DNA from: Chiua virens
Taxonomy: Eukaryota > Basidiomycota > Agaricomycetes > Boletales > Boletaceae
Reading direction: 5' to 3'
Assembly: GCA_019787685.1 (NCBI GenBank)
Contig: JAHNUO010000010.1
Span: 930,001 to 994,000 of the forward strand
DNA: 64,000 nt
The translations under genes were made by a program, and so were the position numbers. Shown here piece by piece: positions 34,244 to 47,313 of the stretch. The notes under the pieces were generated by a model. It was not told the DNA's origin and did no database searches. It saw only the letters and a list, made by a program, of their open reading frames with translations. Each line of letters starts with the position of its first letter. Within the stretch, counting starts at the first letter, position 1.

Positions 34244-37200
34244 TTACACCCCGTATCGCGCTGCCAGTCTTTCTTGAATGGTGGGAGGGAAAGTAGTCAC
34301 CCGTGCTCGCCACCCAGTGGGATCGTGATCACGGAGCCCCGTCAAGATCTCTCGGAACATGGCGTTGAGCTCCAGAGAGGGGTTGTTCCATCGAACTGAC
34401 AGCGTGACAGAACCACAGCAAACTCTACGATTACGACGACATGCCATCAGTATTTGGTCACGAGGGCATGACGGAGATCGACTGACCATGATAATGCCAG
34501 CAGGATTCGTCTTCACGAGCATGCAAAAGCCAGCGGAAACTGGTATCTATCCTGTTCACTTTCAGGGATCTCGTCCAACGCCTCACACCATGCTTGAGCG
34601 AACTCGGGCAGACTGATGTGCAACAAGAGTTGGATGTGCAGAACCGATCAGGTCAATCGATACTGGCGACATTTTCTTGCAGGCCACGAGGTGCCCCGGG
34701 GTATGATAGCATCGGAATCAGACGGATCGATCAAAGGGCTGACCCATTGTTGGAACTCGGGATCGCCTATCGAAAGTGACGAATGAACACAGGGTACGCA
34801 GAGGAAACCTTGAAGATCATACCTCGCGGGTACTGCAGTACAATTTCGCCGACGGACCAGGCAAGGTTGTTGTAAGCACTGAGAAACTCCACCTTTGGCT
34901 TGGGATCAAGCTGGAGGATGAGTGCTGGCATTAATGCAGGAAGGTAGGGTCGCAAGAGCGTAAAGCATCCGATCGCCAAATCGCCGACGAGGGCATAAGC
35001 TGATTGACGTACAGATGGTTGTGAGTGCATCCAGCAAGAAGCGAGTAATAGGAAGATATCAAAATATGGTCTTGTAGATGAAAGAGCGAGTTCCAGAGAC
35101 ATGCCTAAACCCTGCACTAGACTTGATAGAAGATCTAACGATGCGACGAGGAGCGTATTGGTCGGCTCATCCAAATCCAGACCTTTCTGGTATGATTCAT
35201 GTTGGTGAAGTGACTTGTGAACAATATCGACACATCGATAGAAAAACAGATCTGCATATGGTGCGAATCCAGGCCCCATAGCAGGTACGACGGATGAGAG
35301 ACACTAAAACACGTTAGCCTCAGCTACATTAAGCTATGGAGGTTTTCACCTTGAACAAGGGGATCAAGTCTGCGTCATCGTCTTGCAGCATGTTCCACTG
35401 ACTACTGAGCGGGGGCATCAATATCTCGATATATTGGGGATTTGACAACTGCGAGTCCCACAGCATTCGCGAGGGTACCGATTGTCTCGTACAAGATGAA
35501 CATGTTCTTTTGTCGGTATTTCAGGAGTGCGAAGACCAAACTACGGAGAATCGGCTCAAGGTAGGGACAAAGTTTGGTTCCAGAGATATGTTCGAAGGTT
35601 GCGAATGCTTTACAAGCAGCCTCTTGAACGTGCTTGTTATCGTCCAAAAGCATGCGAAGAAGCTGACAAAGAAGTGAGCTAACGAGCCATCGTCCGTCAA
35701 TCTCGTGCGTACCCCTTCCACTGTGGAGATGAAGTATTGGTTCTTGTCGTCCCCTGATACTGGTCCTGTGCACCAGCTCGTATAACGGCCTAGCGTCCAA
35801 CAGGTAGTTGAGCGAACGAGTGGCTGCATAAATCATGTATCAGAGATATATCCCGAATTTGTGTTATGATCGCGCAACGCACCGCAACAGTCGTTTAGTC
35901 TGTTGAGCAGATGGGGAATGAGCAGTTTCAAGTGTTCCTCGACGTGATCAATGCAGCCTCTTGCGCTAGTTAGCATTGGACCACCAGAAAAGTCCGGCCA
36001 AACTCACCTTCAGCCATGGTCCCCAAAGCGACCACCGCACTCTCCCTTTGAAGCCACCTCAACACCGCACAAGTTTCTCTTTCAAGAGAGTAAAGAGGAC
36101 GTCCATCATGTCTGCACCGAACCTGACAGCCAACGCATCCAAGGCAGCCTGTAGCACATTTCCGAAGACTCCACTCTGTGGGCAATTCTGAGTCCTCCTC
36201 GCGCTCCGCGCCGTCTTCGTCATCATCGGCCGTTTCCCGGCTGTAAGCAGAGCGCTGGACCGTCTTATGGGTCTTGACACCATAATGACGTGACTTTATG
36301 TCACTCTCCTTGTGAGGTACGGTACGTTCCTCATCCTCCTCCAGCCAACGTAAATCATCGTCGCCGTATACCATGCAATCAAGGAGCGCAGGCGCTACGC
36401 GGCCAAGGAGGGGATGCAAGTACGGTGCGAGAACGGGATGTTCGGCAAACGTCAGCCAGAATTCACAGGCTGCTAATGCGACGCCGTGATTTTCGTCCTT
36501 GGTAGCGTACAGCATGTACTCTGCGACGTTCGCCATGACTGGCACGAGCTTCTCGGGCCAAGTGCCAAGAAGAAATGGGAGCGCTTGGCATACACGGCGG
36601 CGAACGGAAGGATCTTCATCCAAGGCGCGATGGGACAGACATACTATGAATGCGTCGATGTGCGCGAAAAGTGACCGAGATTTAATCGGCACGAAATAAG
36701 ATAGACAAGCAATGGCATGGGAACGCATCCTAGGCGATGGGTGCTCTGAGAGCATCAGGAATTTCGGGACCAGGACGTCAAGGAAGCAAATCCCATTGGT
36801 GTCAATATCCAGTTTCCGCGGAAAGTCTTCGCAAGCATTTTCAAAGACACTAAAAGCAGCCTACTCCGGATTTTAGCAGTCATCAACAATTTCAAAAGGC
36901 GAGTGGGGAGATGGAATGTACGTCAGGTCACGCGTTTGCAGGACTATGGTGCGGACACCAATGACACATCGCAAAACAGTGAAAAAACTATTCCCGACCC
37001 ACCTCTTGATGATTCAGATCATCCAACATGCCAACGAGACGCTGGAAACAGTCGGGCCAATGTCTGGGTTCCAATACCCCCAGTAACGCGACAATATCTT
37101 GACCGGCGGCAGTCCGAACCAACGCAGAAGCGTCGTTGAAAGAAGCGAGGACAGCGACTTTAGCATACTCTGCTGCTTCACGGGAGGCCTCGAGAATCAA

Positions 37201-37483
37201 AGAAGCATTGTTTTTGAGAATATAACCGGCAATTGCCCGAATACGCTCCTCCTCCTGCGGCAACGTGGCCAAGATGTGGGCCAGATACGCAATGTAGTCT
37301 GGTACGTGCGCAAAGCTGGTGAGTTTCTGTGTAGGAGGTAAACCCGACAAGATTCGGGTTGAGGAAGGTGACAGGTCGTACACGTGTGATGGCCGTTTGA
37401 ACTTTATTTCGGGTATCGGTGGAATCGCGTATCGTCTGGAGAATTTCCTGCAATTGTGCGGGCTGAGGACTCCAAGATGCCAT
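34244..37483 (-). pseudogene. Transportin (Kap104) copy 2, degenerate
   Basis: Starts [20 protein letters not shown] (37483) and ends [13 protein letters not shown] (34244), the same ends as copy 3. Exons at 37383-36990, 36860-35970, 35880-35400 and 35280-34770 align well with copy 3. Lesions: near 36100-36170 the string [11 protein letters not shown] is read out of frame (two compensating shifts), and around 34745 an extra base after SPLID throws the frame into a stop. The acidic loop is present but altered (ETADDDEDGAEREEDSELP). Likely a pseudogene derived by local duplication. Confidence 0.8.
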
Positions 37484-38088
37484 CGAAGTGAGACGTCAAT
37501 GAGGCACGAGCACCGCCACAGGAAGAATTGGTATTAAGGTGCTTGCGCAACCACGACAAGACAACATAACAATGTATATCCACTTGTCCGCGTATTGTCC
37601 GAAATCTTATATATACTACTATCCTATCTACTACAAAATGGGTGTATCATTGGCGAGTAAGTCAAAGAGAAGAGAGAGCCATTGTGACACGACATCTAAC
37701 CAATATTCGTATCAAAACGAGCGTAAATAAGTTGGAAAATATACAAAAGCAACACATCGAAGAGAACGAGGGAGAGATGGAGGTATGTACGTAAGTTCGA
37801 GAGCCAACTAGAACTGGATGTAGGTGTTCGGTAACTGGTAACTAACTACTACTAACTGCTTAGAACTACAGATGAGTTCGGAGAAGAGACGACGCACGGA
37901 CCACAACTGACCGCTGCAGAGGAGAAAATGCTTATTGTTGCTACTCAATTGATGGTCGACACACAAATGGTAGAAGACAAAGAAAGTACGCAGAGTACAG
38001 GGGTTTAGTCGTTTGAGTCGTAGGGGTACGTGGGTCGTAGATGAGATCGTGAAGATATTATCAGGGAAAGTAGGCAACGTGGACCCGA
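37484..38088. other. Intergenic between transportin copies 2 and 3
   Basis: About 600 bp: upstream region of copy 2 and downstream region of copy 3. AT-rich in the middle. No gene seen. Confidence 0.4.
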
Positions 38089-41000
38089 TTACACCCCGTA
38101 TCGCGCCGCCAGCCTTTCTTGAATGGCCGGGGGGAAGACAGTCACTTGCGCTTGCCACCCAGCAAGGTCGTGGCTCCGGAATCCTTGCAAGAGTTGTCGG
38201 AACATTTCATTGAGCTCTGGAGAGGGGTTGTTCCACCGGACGACGGCATTGCAGAACCACAACAGACTCTACAGAGAAGGCGACATGCTGTTAGCCTTTG
38301 ACAACGGGGAGGGCAGATCAAGATCAGCCGACCTTGGCGATACCAGCAGGATTCCGCTGCACAAGCGTACAGAAACCACGGAAGGCAGAATCCTTCTCCT
38401 CATTGTCACGAATCTCGTACAATGCCTGACACCACGCTTGAGCGAACTCTGGCAGATGAGGCGCAACGAGAGCCGGATGCATGAGACCGATCCGGCCAAT
38501 CGATACGGCGGCATTTTCGTGGAGGCTACGGGGTGCCTTGGGATGTAACAAAATCGGAATTAGACGGGCGATCAAAGGATTAACCCATTGTTGGAACTCA
38601 GGATCGTCTACACGTGAAATGAATATGAGATATTCCAAAGGGATGCTGAAGATCTTACCTCGTCCGTACCGCAGCGCAACTTCACCGACAGACCATGCAG
38701 CATTGTTGCATGCGCTGACAAATTCTACCTTTGGCTCGGGATCGAGCTGCTGGATGAGTTCTACCATGATCGAATCAAGGTGGGGTCGCAAGAGAGTGAA
38801 ACATCCCATTGCCAGATCTCCGACGAGTGCGTAGGCTGATTGACGTACTGGCGCTTGCGGATGCTTCAGGCAAACGGTAAGTAGAGTGAAAAGACTCGGT
38901 TGTGTTTGTGAGATAATGGGCTCGAGAACAATACCCAAGCCCTGTGCTAGACCCGATAGGAGATCCAGCGATACAACGAGGAACGACCTGTCGGGCTCAT
39001 CCAAATCTGGATTTTGCTGATAAGCTTGATATTGAAGAAGAGATCGGTGGACGAGGTTGACACATCTTTGAAAGACAAGAGGTGCATACGGTGCGAAACC
39101 AGGTCCCATAGCAATTGCAACTGATGAGAGACACTGTGAAGGGCGTCAAAATCAGGTGCATCGGATCAGATCACGAAGTCCATCACCTCGAGCAACGGGA
39201 TCAGATCTTCCTCGTCATCTTGAAGTTTGTTCCACCGGCCAGTGAGTGGGGGCATCAGTATATCTACATACTGGGGATTTGACAATGCTCGTCCCACGGC
39301 GTCTGCGAGGGTACCGATGGCATCATACAAGATCAGCATATTCTTGTGTTGGTACTTCTGGAACGCGAAAACCAAGTTGCGCAGAACTGGTTCAAGGTAG
39401 GGAACAAGCTCTCCACCAGCATCTTCTTCCAGCGTTGCGAACGCGCTGCACCCAGCCTCTTGTACGCGCTTGTTTTCGTCTAAAACCATTCGCAGAAGCT
39501 GGGAATCATGTGAGGTCGCGAACCGTCATCTGTTAATCTCACACGTACCCCTTCCATCGTGGGGATAAAGTATCGGTTCTTATGGTCTTCTGATATAGGT
39601 TGCGTGCACCAGCTTGCATAGCGTCCCAGTGTCCAGCACGTGATCGAACGAACGAGGGGCTTTAGACATTGCGTATCAGGGATAAGCGAGGGTGTGGTGC
39701 TTGTACCGTGTAACGCACCTTGGGATCATTCAGTGTGTTGAGCAAGTATGGGATGAGAACCTTCAAATGTTCCTCGATGTGATCAATACAACCTTATTAT
39801 GTTGTCAGTATTGGACAACGGAATGCCTCAAGCCAAACTCACCTTCAGCCATAGCACCCAATGCTAATATCGCACTCTCTCTTTGTAGCCACTCTGTGCT
39901 CCATAGTTTGTCCTTCAAGGGGCAAGCAGGACGTTCATCAGATCGGCACCGAACCTGACCGCCAATACATCCAGGGCGGCTGCAGCACATTTCCGTAGAT
40001 TCCACTCTGTAGACATTTCATCAGCAAAGTCGTCGTCATCCAGGTCATAGTCGTCTTCATCGTCGTCGATCGTTTCCTGACCGTATGCACCACGCCTGGC
40101 CGTCTCCTCCGCAGTCTCTGCTCCCTCGCGCTTCGAACGCGTGGGATTTGGCACCATAATGACGTGGTTTTATGTCAGTGTCCTTGTCGGGTACGGTGGT
40201 GTCTTCCGTGTCCCCCTCGAGCCACAGCAGGTCATCTTCCCCATACACCATGCAATCGAGGAGCACGGGAGCTACGCGACCAAGAAGAGGATGCAAGTAC
40301 GGTGCAAGATCCGGGTCCTCGGCAAACGTCAACCAGAATTCACAGGCCTCTAACGCAACGCTTTCATTTTTGTCCTTGGTGGAGTATAGCATATACTCCG
40401 CGACGTTCGCCATCTCCGGCATAAGCTTCTCGGGTCGAGCAGCAAGGAGTAGTACGAGAGCTTGGCAGACATGACGGCGGACTGAAAAGTCTTCGTCCGA
40501 TGCGCGCTTGAACAAACATGCGATGAAGTCATCGATGTGCGCAAAAAGCGACTGCGAGTTGATGGGGACGAAATAGGATAGACAAGCAACGGCATGAGAG
40601 CGCATTTTGGATGATGGATGTTCTGATAGCATCAGGAATTTGGGGATCATGAAGTCGAGGGGGCGAGTCCCGCCGATCTCAATGTCCAGTTTCCGTGGAA
40701 AGTCTTCGCAAGCTTTTTCGAAGACGCTGAAGGCTGCCTAAATTGGATTTCAGTACAAGGTTAATGATGACAAGAAACGGAAAAAATGAAGTGACTGTGC
40801 GACGACTCCCGGAGTGAACCCGGTCGCCAAGTGTCATATCACGGCACTCTTAGCAGAATATGTATCCTGTCAATGTACGGCCGTATTGACCCGAACAAAT
40901 AATGCAGCGCCTATGCAAATGGTGCATAGCATGACTCTCTAAGATGCATTCGCAGGCTTCTAGAATGGTGCTCGTAGTCGCCTGCACAAGAGTTATCGGA

Positions 41001-41488
41001 CTCACCTCTTGACGATTCGGATCGTCCAGCATAGCAACAAGTTGCTCGAGACAATCGGGCCAATTTCTGGGCTCGAGGACCCCTAGGAACGAGACAATGT
41101 CTTGACCGGCAGCAGTCCGGACCAACGAGGAAGGATCGTTGAAAGCAGAAAGAACGGCAACCTTTGCATACTCTGCCACTTCTGGGGAAGCTTTAAGAAT
41201 CAAGTAAGAATTGTTCTTGAGAAGATAACCAGCAATTGTCCGAATCTGGTCCTCCTCCTGTGGCAATGCGGCCAAGATGTGTGCCAGATATGCAATGTAG
41301 TCTGGTACGCGCGTAAAGTTGTTGAGTTTCTGTGGAAATGGGAGGTGAGCACGACGAGATCGGGACAAAGACGGGGGTAGTCGTACATGAGTGATGGCCT
41401 TTTGAACTTTGTTTTGGGTGTCGGTAGAATCGCGTATCGTCTGGAGAATTTCTTGCAATCCTGCGGGCTGAGGACTCCAAGATGCCAT
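38089..41488 (-). CDS. Transportin (Kap104/importin beta-2) copy 3, full length with frame problems
   Basis: The most complete of the three copies, with all exons from [14 protein letters not shown] (41488) to [17 protein letters not shown] (38089). About nine introns are supported, including a longer one of about 270 bp (41008-40741). It contains HEAT-repeat text matching transportin-1: [41 protein letters not shown], the acidic loop [76 protein letters not shown], and [21 protein letters not shown] text near the end. Two frame changes lie around the acidic loop, at about 40139 and at a four-base homopolymer at 39919-39922 that yields a stop after LLAP. If these are assembly errors this would be the functional gene. 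Confidence 0.85.
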
Positions 41489-42007
41489 CGCGCACGAGCT
41501 GAGACGCGTCAAGGGAAGAAATGGTTGAGACTACGCGCCGGATGAAAGAAAGAAACAACGTCGACTTGTTTCTCGCCAAACACACCTCTCTCTTTCTGTG
41601 TACCGATGTTTATCGCCCGTGGGAATTCCATATCTCAGCATCGGTCACACATGTCACATGTCACATGCCTGGACTGATTAGCACACGTTAGCTTTATCAG
41701 CCCGGAACGTGTTGAAATTCCCTTGGTGGTGGTGACTTGTCTGACTCAGTTGTTGAGTAGCGCAACTCGTTGAAGTAATGTTCCCTGAATTATGCTTAAA
41801 AGTCAATCCGAGTCACTCCACCGAGCACCGGTCTCAGAGAAGACCGTACGTAAACGATTCATCCCAAGGGAGTCGCCTTTACCCACGTTGTGAAAACCCA
41901 CCGCCTTCTATCGTTACTCATTAACCTCCAGACCTATGATCTATCTTAGAAGAAACGAGGCATCCAATCGAACCAGTACATCAAACATACAACACCCCGC
42001 CCACTTC
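41489..42007. other. Intergenic between transportin-3 and the SFC1-like gene
   Basis: Promoter of transportin-3 and 3' flank of the carrier gene, both on the minus strand. No gene seen. Confidence 0.4.
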
Positions 42008-43238
42008 TCACTCGGTATAATGATCATCTGAACCTGACACGTTGATCTTCTCGATGTTCGTCTTCACCCTCTCATATACAGCGAAGACAATCGCTTGGCC
42101 AGGCGCAACACGGAGGACTCGGGGTGTGATACCCTTGTAAAACGATGTCACGCCTTCCGTCTGCCACATATCATTGGCAATAATTGCTATACGCTGGAAT
42201 GCAGTGACCTTGGGCTCCCATGTCCTTTTTTGCAGTCCTTTCCACAATTATAGTCAGTGTTATCAGGATGTGTCATCCTTGCACAACTCACGTGTTTTAA
42301 TAGTGTCAATAGGGGCATTCGAAAACGGACCCATGGCTCCGGATATCAAACCAATTATCATGTGTTGGTACGACGGAAGTTCAACGAGATCAGGCTGGTA
42401 TCGATGCGCCAGTTTCTTCAATTCTTGGTATGCCGTGAAGTTTGCACCTGATATCATTCCGCCACATAATTTAGACAACACGACACGATCACCGAATTAC
42501 CCTACCCTGATTGGTGGCTTGACGTAGGGCCGTAAGCGAGACACCTCGGTATAGCGTCCCAACGCCTTCTTCTCGGATGATTGTGTAGACGGCATGCGCC
42601 GCATTTCGGTACCGTGGCGTTTCAAGCGGATCGACTAACGAATGTTGTTGGGCCTGCAACCGAATCTTGACCACTTCCATAGGGACAGACCACAGCAACC
42701 GCCTCAGAGGTACCCGCCGCGAGACCGGCTGTCGATGTCAGCGAGCTCTCAGCTCTACAGTGTACATCCATCATACCTACCGATGAAAATATTGCCGACG
42801 CTCGTCTTGCCTGTGTCCTTGTCGGCCAGCCACTCTTTGTACGTCTCAAAGCTGGCAAAGCGGATGGCCATTTTAGGGACGATACCCGACAGGACCGCTC
42901 CGAGACCTTTGTACAGTGCCAGAGGCGTTTCGCGTTGCACGATCCGTATACCAGTCGCGATGACGCCGCGCGGTTTCGTCTGCCATGTCGTCGGAATGCT
43001 CAGTGTGTACCGTGGTGGGTAGGTGGGGTACATACCCCGGGTGTAGCGCCGGACTTGGAGAGTTGCATCCGCACCTTGATGGTGTCGAGCGGCTGGCACG
43101 GACAACTAGCAGGGGCGTGAGCATGGGGTGTTACTCGGAGTGATCTGGAGCACGCACCGCTTCCATTGCACCAGCGATACCACCTGCGGTGATGTGGGTC
43201 GCAAAGCCCACTGGCTTCTTCTCGCCGTTTCGTGGCAT
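42008..43238 (-). CDS. SFC1: Mitochondrial succinate/fumarate carrier
   Basis: Inner-membrane carrier of the SLC25 family that exchanges cytosolic succinate for mitochondrial fumarate, feeding glyoxylate-cycle succinate into the TCA cycle. Starts MPRNGEKKPVGFATHI (43238) and ends SGSDDHYTE-stop. The three carrier signatures are visible: QPLDTIKVRMQ, CPMEVVKIRLQAQQ and APIDTIKTR-LQ. Text very close to yeast Sfc1 includes ALYKGLGAVLSGIVPKMAIR, VGTLYRGVSLTALRQATNQG, LISGAMGPFSNAP and YKGITPRVLRVAPGQA. Five or so short introns; coding text is coherent. Length near 300 residues, normal for the family. Confidence 0.9.
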
Positions 43239-43776
43239 GGATAGAGCACGCGAGTAAAGGGGGGGGGTTATGAGTGTAAGAAGGAGAAAAAAAGTGACGA
43301 AGAGGGTTATGTATCAAGCTGGAGCGGAGAATCACATCCGAAGATTATGATGCGAACGTCATGATTAGTTACTCAATTCTGTAGTACGTCTTGTCAGTTC
43401 GTCTCGGCGCGGATTTAACATGTGAATTGCCATGTTCGGATCGCCTCTCCGCGTTACCTCCATCCCGCTCTAACCGCTCTTTGTCCGCCACATAGCTCCA
43501 AAAAGATTCATGTATGTTCCAATGCTTGATGAGAGTCACATGCGTGAGTCAAACTAAGTGCGAGTATGATACGAGTATGCCCAATGTCAAGTGAGAGAAA
43601 GCACAAAAGCCCTGCCAATGCGACTACCGGCTATTAGAATGGCTCTACAAGAAACCGAGGCTTGGCACGTATTCGCGCCAGCATGCATATCCATATGGGC
43701 GTGCATGCTTAGATCCAAGTCTACTAATCGGGTTCCTCTAGTGAAGTGAAACAGAAGATGAAAGAACATGTCAACC
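43239..43776. other. Intergenic upstream of the SFC1-like gene
   Basis: Contains the carrier's promoter and the 3' flank of the membrane-protein gene. No gene seen. Confidence 0.4.
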
Positions 43777-45071
43777 TTAACGGTCCTGCTTGGCATTTTC
43801 AGATATTGATATTGATGGCTTGGGTGGCTTCTCGGTCATCGATGTATTTCCTGATCGCTGCGGCCCTGTCATTGATTCCTCGTCCTGGGCAACCTCTTGG
43901 GGCTCCCAAAGAGATCCGCTAAACGTGTCGTCCTTGGCTCCAAAGGATCGTGTGAACATTTTCCACTGTGCAAACGCGAAAATAGGCCTGAAAATAGAAA
44001 CGAAAGATTGGCGAACACGATTTTGCTGCGGATAAACTGGAACGCACGTTACACCCAAGGATACCGCGAGAATAATCACCGTCGTCACCGGCGGTGAATA
44101 TCCGTTCGTGACGGTGTCCTGTATTGAATCCATCAGAAACGACCACGTCAAAATCACCCAACCAGACGTACCAAAGCATGATAGCTGTTTCTGTCAAAGA
44201 GGTAGCGAAGCCCACGGCTCATACCAGATTGTTGATTGATGACAAGGTCAAATCCAAGGGCACATAAAAACGAGCCAGTCGAAGCACACCCGTTAAGCTA
44301 CAAAATTCCATCAACATGTATCCAAGACGGGGCTTGGGCAGAGCGGCATACTATTCCACATCTCTGCTTCCATACGACGAGAATACTTCCACAAAAGCCG
44401 CATATGCCAATGATCAGCCAGTTGATAAAAAAGAGATCAGGATCCGGAATGAGCAGCCCGCTCCGCAGCAGAGTAATACGGATTCCAATAGCTAGACCAC
44501 CCAAAATGCTAAGAACCAGAATCCCGAGGTGCCAGGTCATCTTCAAGAGGCCCAGAGCAAATCCCAAAATAAACAACACGAAGATGAAAGCAGTCAAAAC
44601 AACGTCTGAAACACCGACGTTGTCCAGGGTGTTTATAATCACAGCCCAAGCTAGGTTCATCATCGGCATCAACGGCGGAAACGGCGAGGTGAACGAGAAC
44701 CTTACAAGCAAGCACAGCAGCGGCTCCAATGGCCGCACCAATAGTTAAACGCCACCCACGGAAGCCGACCAAAGAAGAGGGGCGCCGACGACGAAGGAGA
44801 AGACAATCCACATAACTGCACTCGTCGAGAAACCAGAACCACTGCCATCGGTGGCCATTCCTTGAGGAATCTCCTGGCCGGTGACGGGGCTATAAACAAC
44901 CGTCGTACCATTGTCGGCACTGGTGATAACGACGTTTGGGTCTTGAACACGTGTAAGCTGTTGGCCAGCAAGTAAAGGCGCGGCCGCGAAGACGCCGTGT
45001 GTGAAACGAGTCGCGAGAAGGAGTGCCAAGGACCGCAAGAAGGAGTGGATGGGGCGGAAAGCAACCGTCAT
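43777..45071 (-). CDS. DUF4203 (TM7S3/TM198-like) membrane protein
   Basis: Starts MTVAFRPIHSFLRSLALLLA (45071), a likely signal peptide, followed by a short luminal region and then many hydrophobic helices. Examples are MWIVFSFVVGAPLLW, RLTIGAAIGAAAVLA, DVVLTAFIFVLFILGFALG, HLGILVLSILGGLAIGIRI, FFINWLIIGICGFCGSILVV and VTTVIILAVSLGV. The cytosolic tail ends SISENAKQDR-stop. The pattern of glycine-rich helices and the LRSGLLI motif fit the fungal DUF4203 family; function unknown. Introns at about 44696-44651, 44290 and 44195. A one-base deficit in GTGGGTGG near 44752-44760 separates the SVG and GWRLTIG frames and no intron explains it. It is divergent from RIT1. Confidence 0.65.
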
Positions 45072-45413
45072 GTGTAAGTAGGTCACTTGCAAGACCCACC
45101 ACAGGCGGAAATGAGAGAAGAGAAAAAAAAGAACGACAGGGAAAGTGTGTAACGAGCGGACGGGTACGGTCTAAAGGGAAGAGCGCTAAGCCAATAACGT
45201 CGCCGGCGACGCCGTCCAGGCTCGAGTGTCGCCCGACGCTTACGTGTTTCGGGTACTAGTTACCTATGCAGCTACACCGTCCGAGGACATCGTCGCGCTG
45301 ACGACGGTCCTCACGAACTCGCGATGCTGCCGGGCATCGGTGTAAACTCTGCTAGAGCACTGATGCGGATCATTTACAAGTTCGGAATTTAATATTTAAC
45401 CTTGACCGGCACC
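45072..45413. promoter_or_regulatory. Divergent intergenic region, DUF4203 gene and RIT1
   Basis: The two genes start about 340 bp apart on opposite strands, so this interval should hold both promoters. I could not identify specific binding sites. Confidence 0.5.
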
Positions 45414-47215
45414 ATGGACACGGCAAAAGCGCTTGGTGAGCTCAGGCGGGAATCGCAGTCCATTTTCAACCGCATCCACTCGATCGCAGAAGATGCAGCC
45501 TTTGTCAAGCAGGTATACGACCACTACCCGGATCTTCCACTGCTCCGTGTGTTTCTATTTGCATCTACGTCGAACAATTCTAATGACCATGCAGCCAACA
45601 TGCGGTGCGGTGCTTGGTACACCGATCCAAAGATCGTAAGCACATCAATCATCCAGCTTACGTTACCCAAGTAACTCCACTATCATTCCAGGCTTCCACA
45701 GAGCGCGCCTACTTTAAATCCACAGACGGCCATACGAACAATTGGAGCTTTAATCTACGCAGACCCAACCTTCACATCCTTCCCTTGATCATCGAACATG
45801 CAGGGTAGGTTCATTCCACTTCTCGATCACCGTACGACCCGCTGATGCACCAACACATGGACAGACTCGTTCTGGTGGACTCGACCAGAGCAGGGAAACG
45901 CATCCCAGACGCGCTCTCGAAGACCGTCCCGATGTGGTGTGCGGTAGTCAACACCGCGATCCTCAAGAGAGCTACCGGGTACCTCCCCGAAATTTGGGAC
46001 ACGACGCTCTACACCCCTCCCGGGAGCGTCAGTCTACAGGAGCACAGCCAGATAACACTCAGGCTTGACCGATGGGCTTCCGAGCTTGCGGTAATTCCCT
46101 TTTCGTTATCGTGCATGCTTCAGACGCTAATCGCCCAACAGGCTTCTTCGTATCGGTTACCGGAGCTCGATCGCCCGCTCCGTCCGATATGGATCACCCC
46201 CGCCACGACTGTGTTTCCCACTTTCCCCAACCCGCCCGACCATGAGTTCTACCCAATCATATGCGTGTCTGCCTCCAAGCAGGTCGCCAATGGCACGGAA
46301 CGCCGAGCCTCGGGGTTTGCTTACATCCAAGGATCCGGAGACGACCACGAGCTTTGGGGCATGGTACGCCGTCCCTTGCGTCCTCTTTTCGCTCGCTCAC
46401 CTATACATTCCAGGGTCTCACGCCGAACCTCTACTGGAAACATCACCACAAGATATTGACCACAGGATCTTCTGAGCTTCCGGATCTAGTCCGGTCACTC
46501 CTTTCAAACGCCTCTCAGAATCATTCCATCGACATCGACCATAACGGTGTCGATCTCAGCGAACCTGATTCAGAATCTCTACGTGGTACCCCGATCCATC
46601 ACGTTTCGGGGCGTATCGTGATCTCCAGCGTCGCTGCCTTGTTACGGACGACGGCCGTGGTCTCACATACTCTCAGCTCACCCAAACGCTGCTTTTCTCT
46701 GTCTGACCCCCGACTCCCCCGATGATCCGAACGGGTCCGTGGCAAGCACGGGCGATGAACCGCCGAGGATGCTGCGCATCCAGACGCCAGACGGCAAAAA
46801 AGGCCAACACCACTTTCTTATCGCTGTCTTGCCGCGATCGATGCCTTTCATAGCACACCACCTCCAACGTCACCGCACCATCTGTATCGCATGTAGCACT
46901 GGGACAGACATGAGTGTCGGCGTGGCCGTGGCCGCCTTGGCGGTGTATTTCCGGGCAGACGGATCGTGTTTCCCGCAAGGAAACGCACGCAGTGAGATTT
47001 GTACGTGATGTCATACGTTGGACGCCGAATTAAAGACTAACGCGATCGAGGTAGCCAAAGACGTGGTCAAAACACGGCTTCAGTGGATTATATCCAGCTA
47101 TCCACAGGCAAACCCATCTCGCACGACGCTCAAACGCGTCAACGATTTTTTGCTCTCGCCCCTGGTCCAATCGTCTGAGCCGTCCAAGACATTTACCTCG
47201 GGCATGGATGAATGA
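45414..47215 (+). CDS. RIT1: Initiator tRNA 2'-O-ribosyl phosphate transferase
   Basis: Modifies A64 of the initiator methionine tRNA so it is kept out of elongation. Starts MDTAKALGELRRESQSIFNR (45414). Family text includes NMRCGAWYTDP, AYFKSTDGHTNNWSFNLRR, VLVDSTRAGKRIPDALSKTV with the downstream PMWCAVVNTA, LQEHSQITLRLDRW, RPLRPIWITP, GFAYIQGSGDDHELWG-M, and GTDMSVGVAVAALAVYF near the C-terminus, then NPSRTTLKRVNDFLL. Introns near 45640-45690, 45806-45870, 46091-46141, 46362-46412 and 46998-47040. The frame is consistent, and the ends match the usual size (about 480 residues). Confidence 0.9.
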
Positions 47216-47313
47216 TACACACAAGCCATCGCACCACCAATCGATCGATCATCGACAAGTACAGCAATCGAGAACAGACAGTCTAACACAATCACGAACG
47301 CACATCCACCCAG

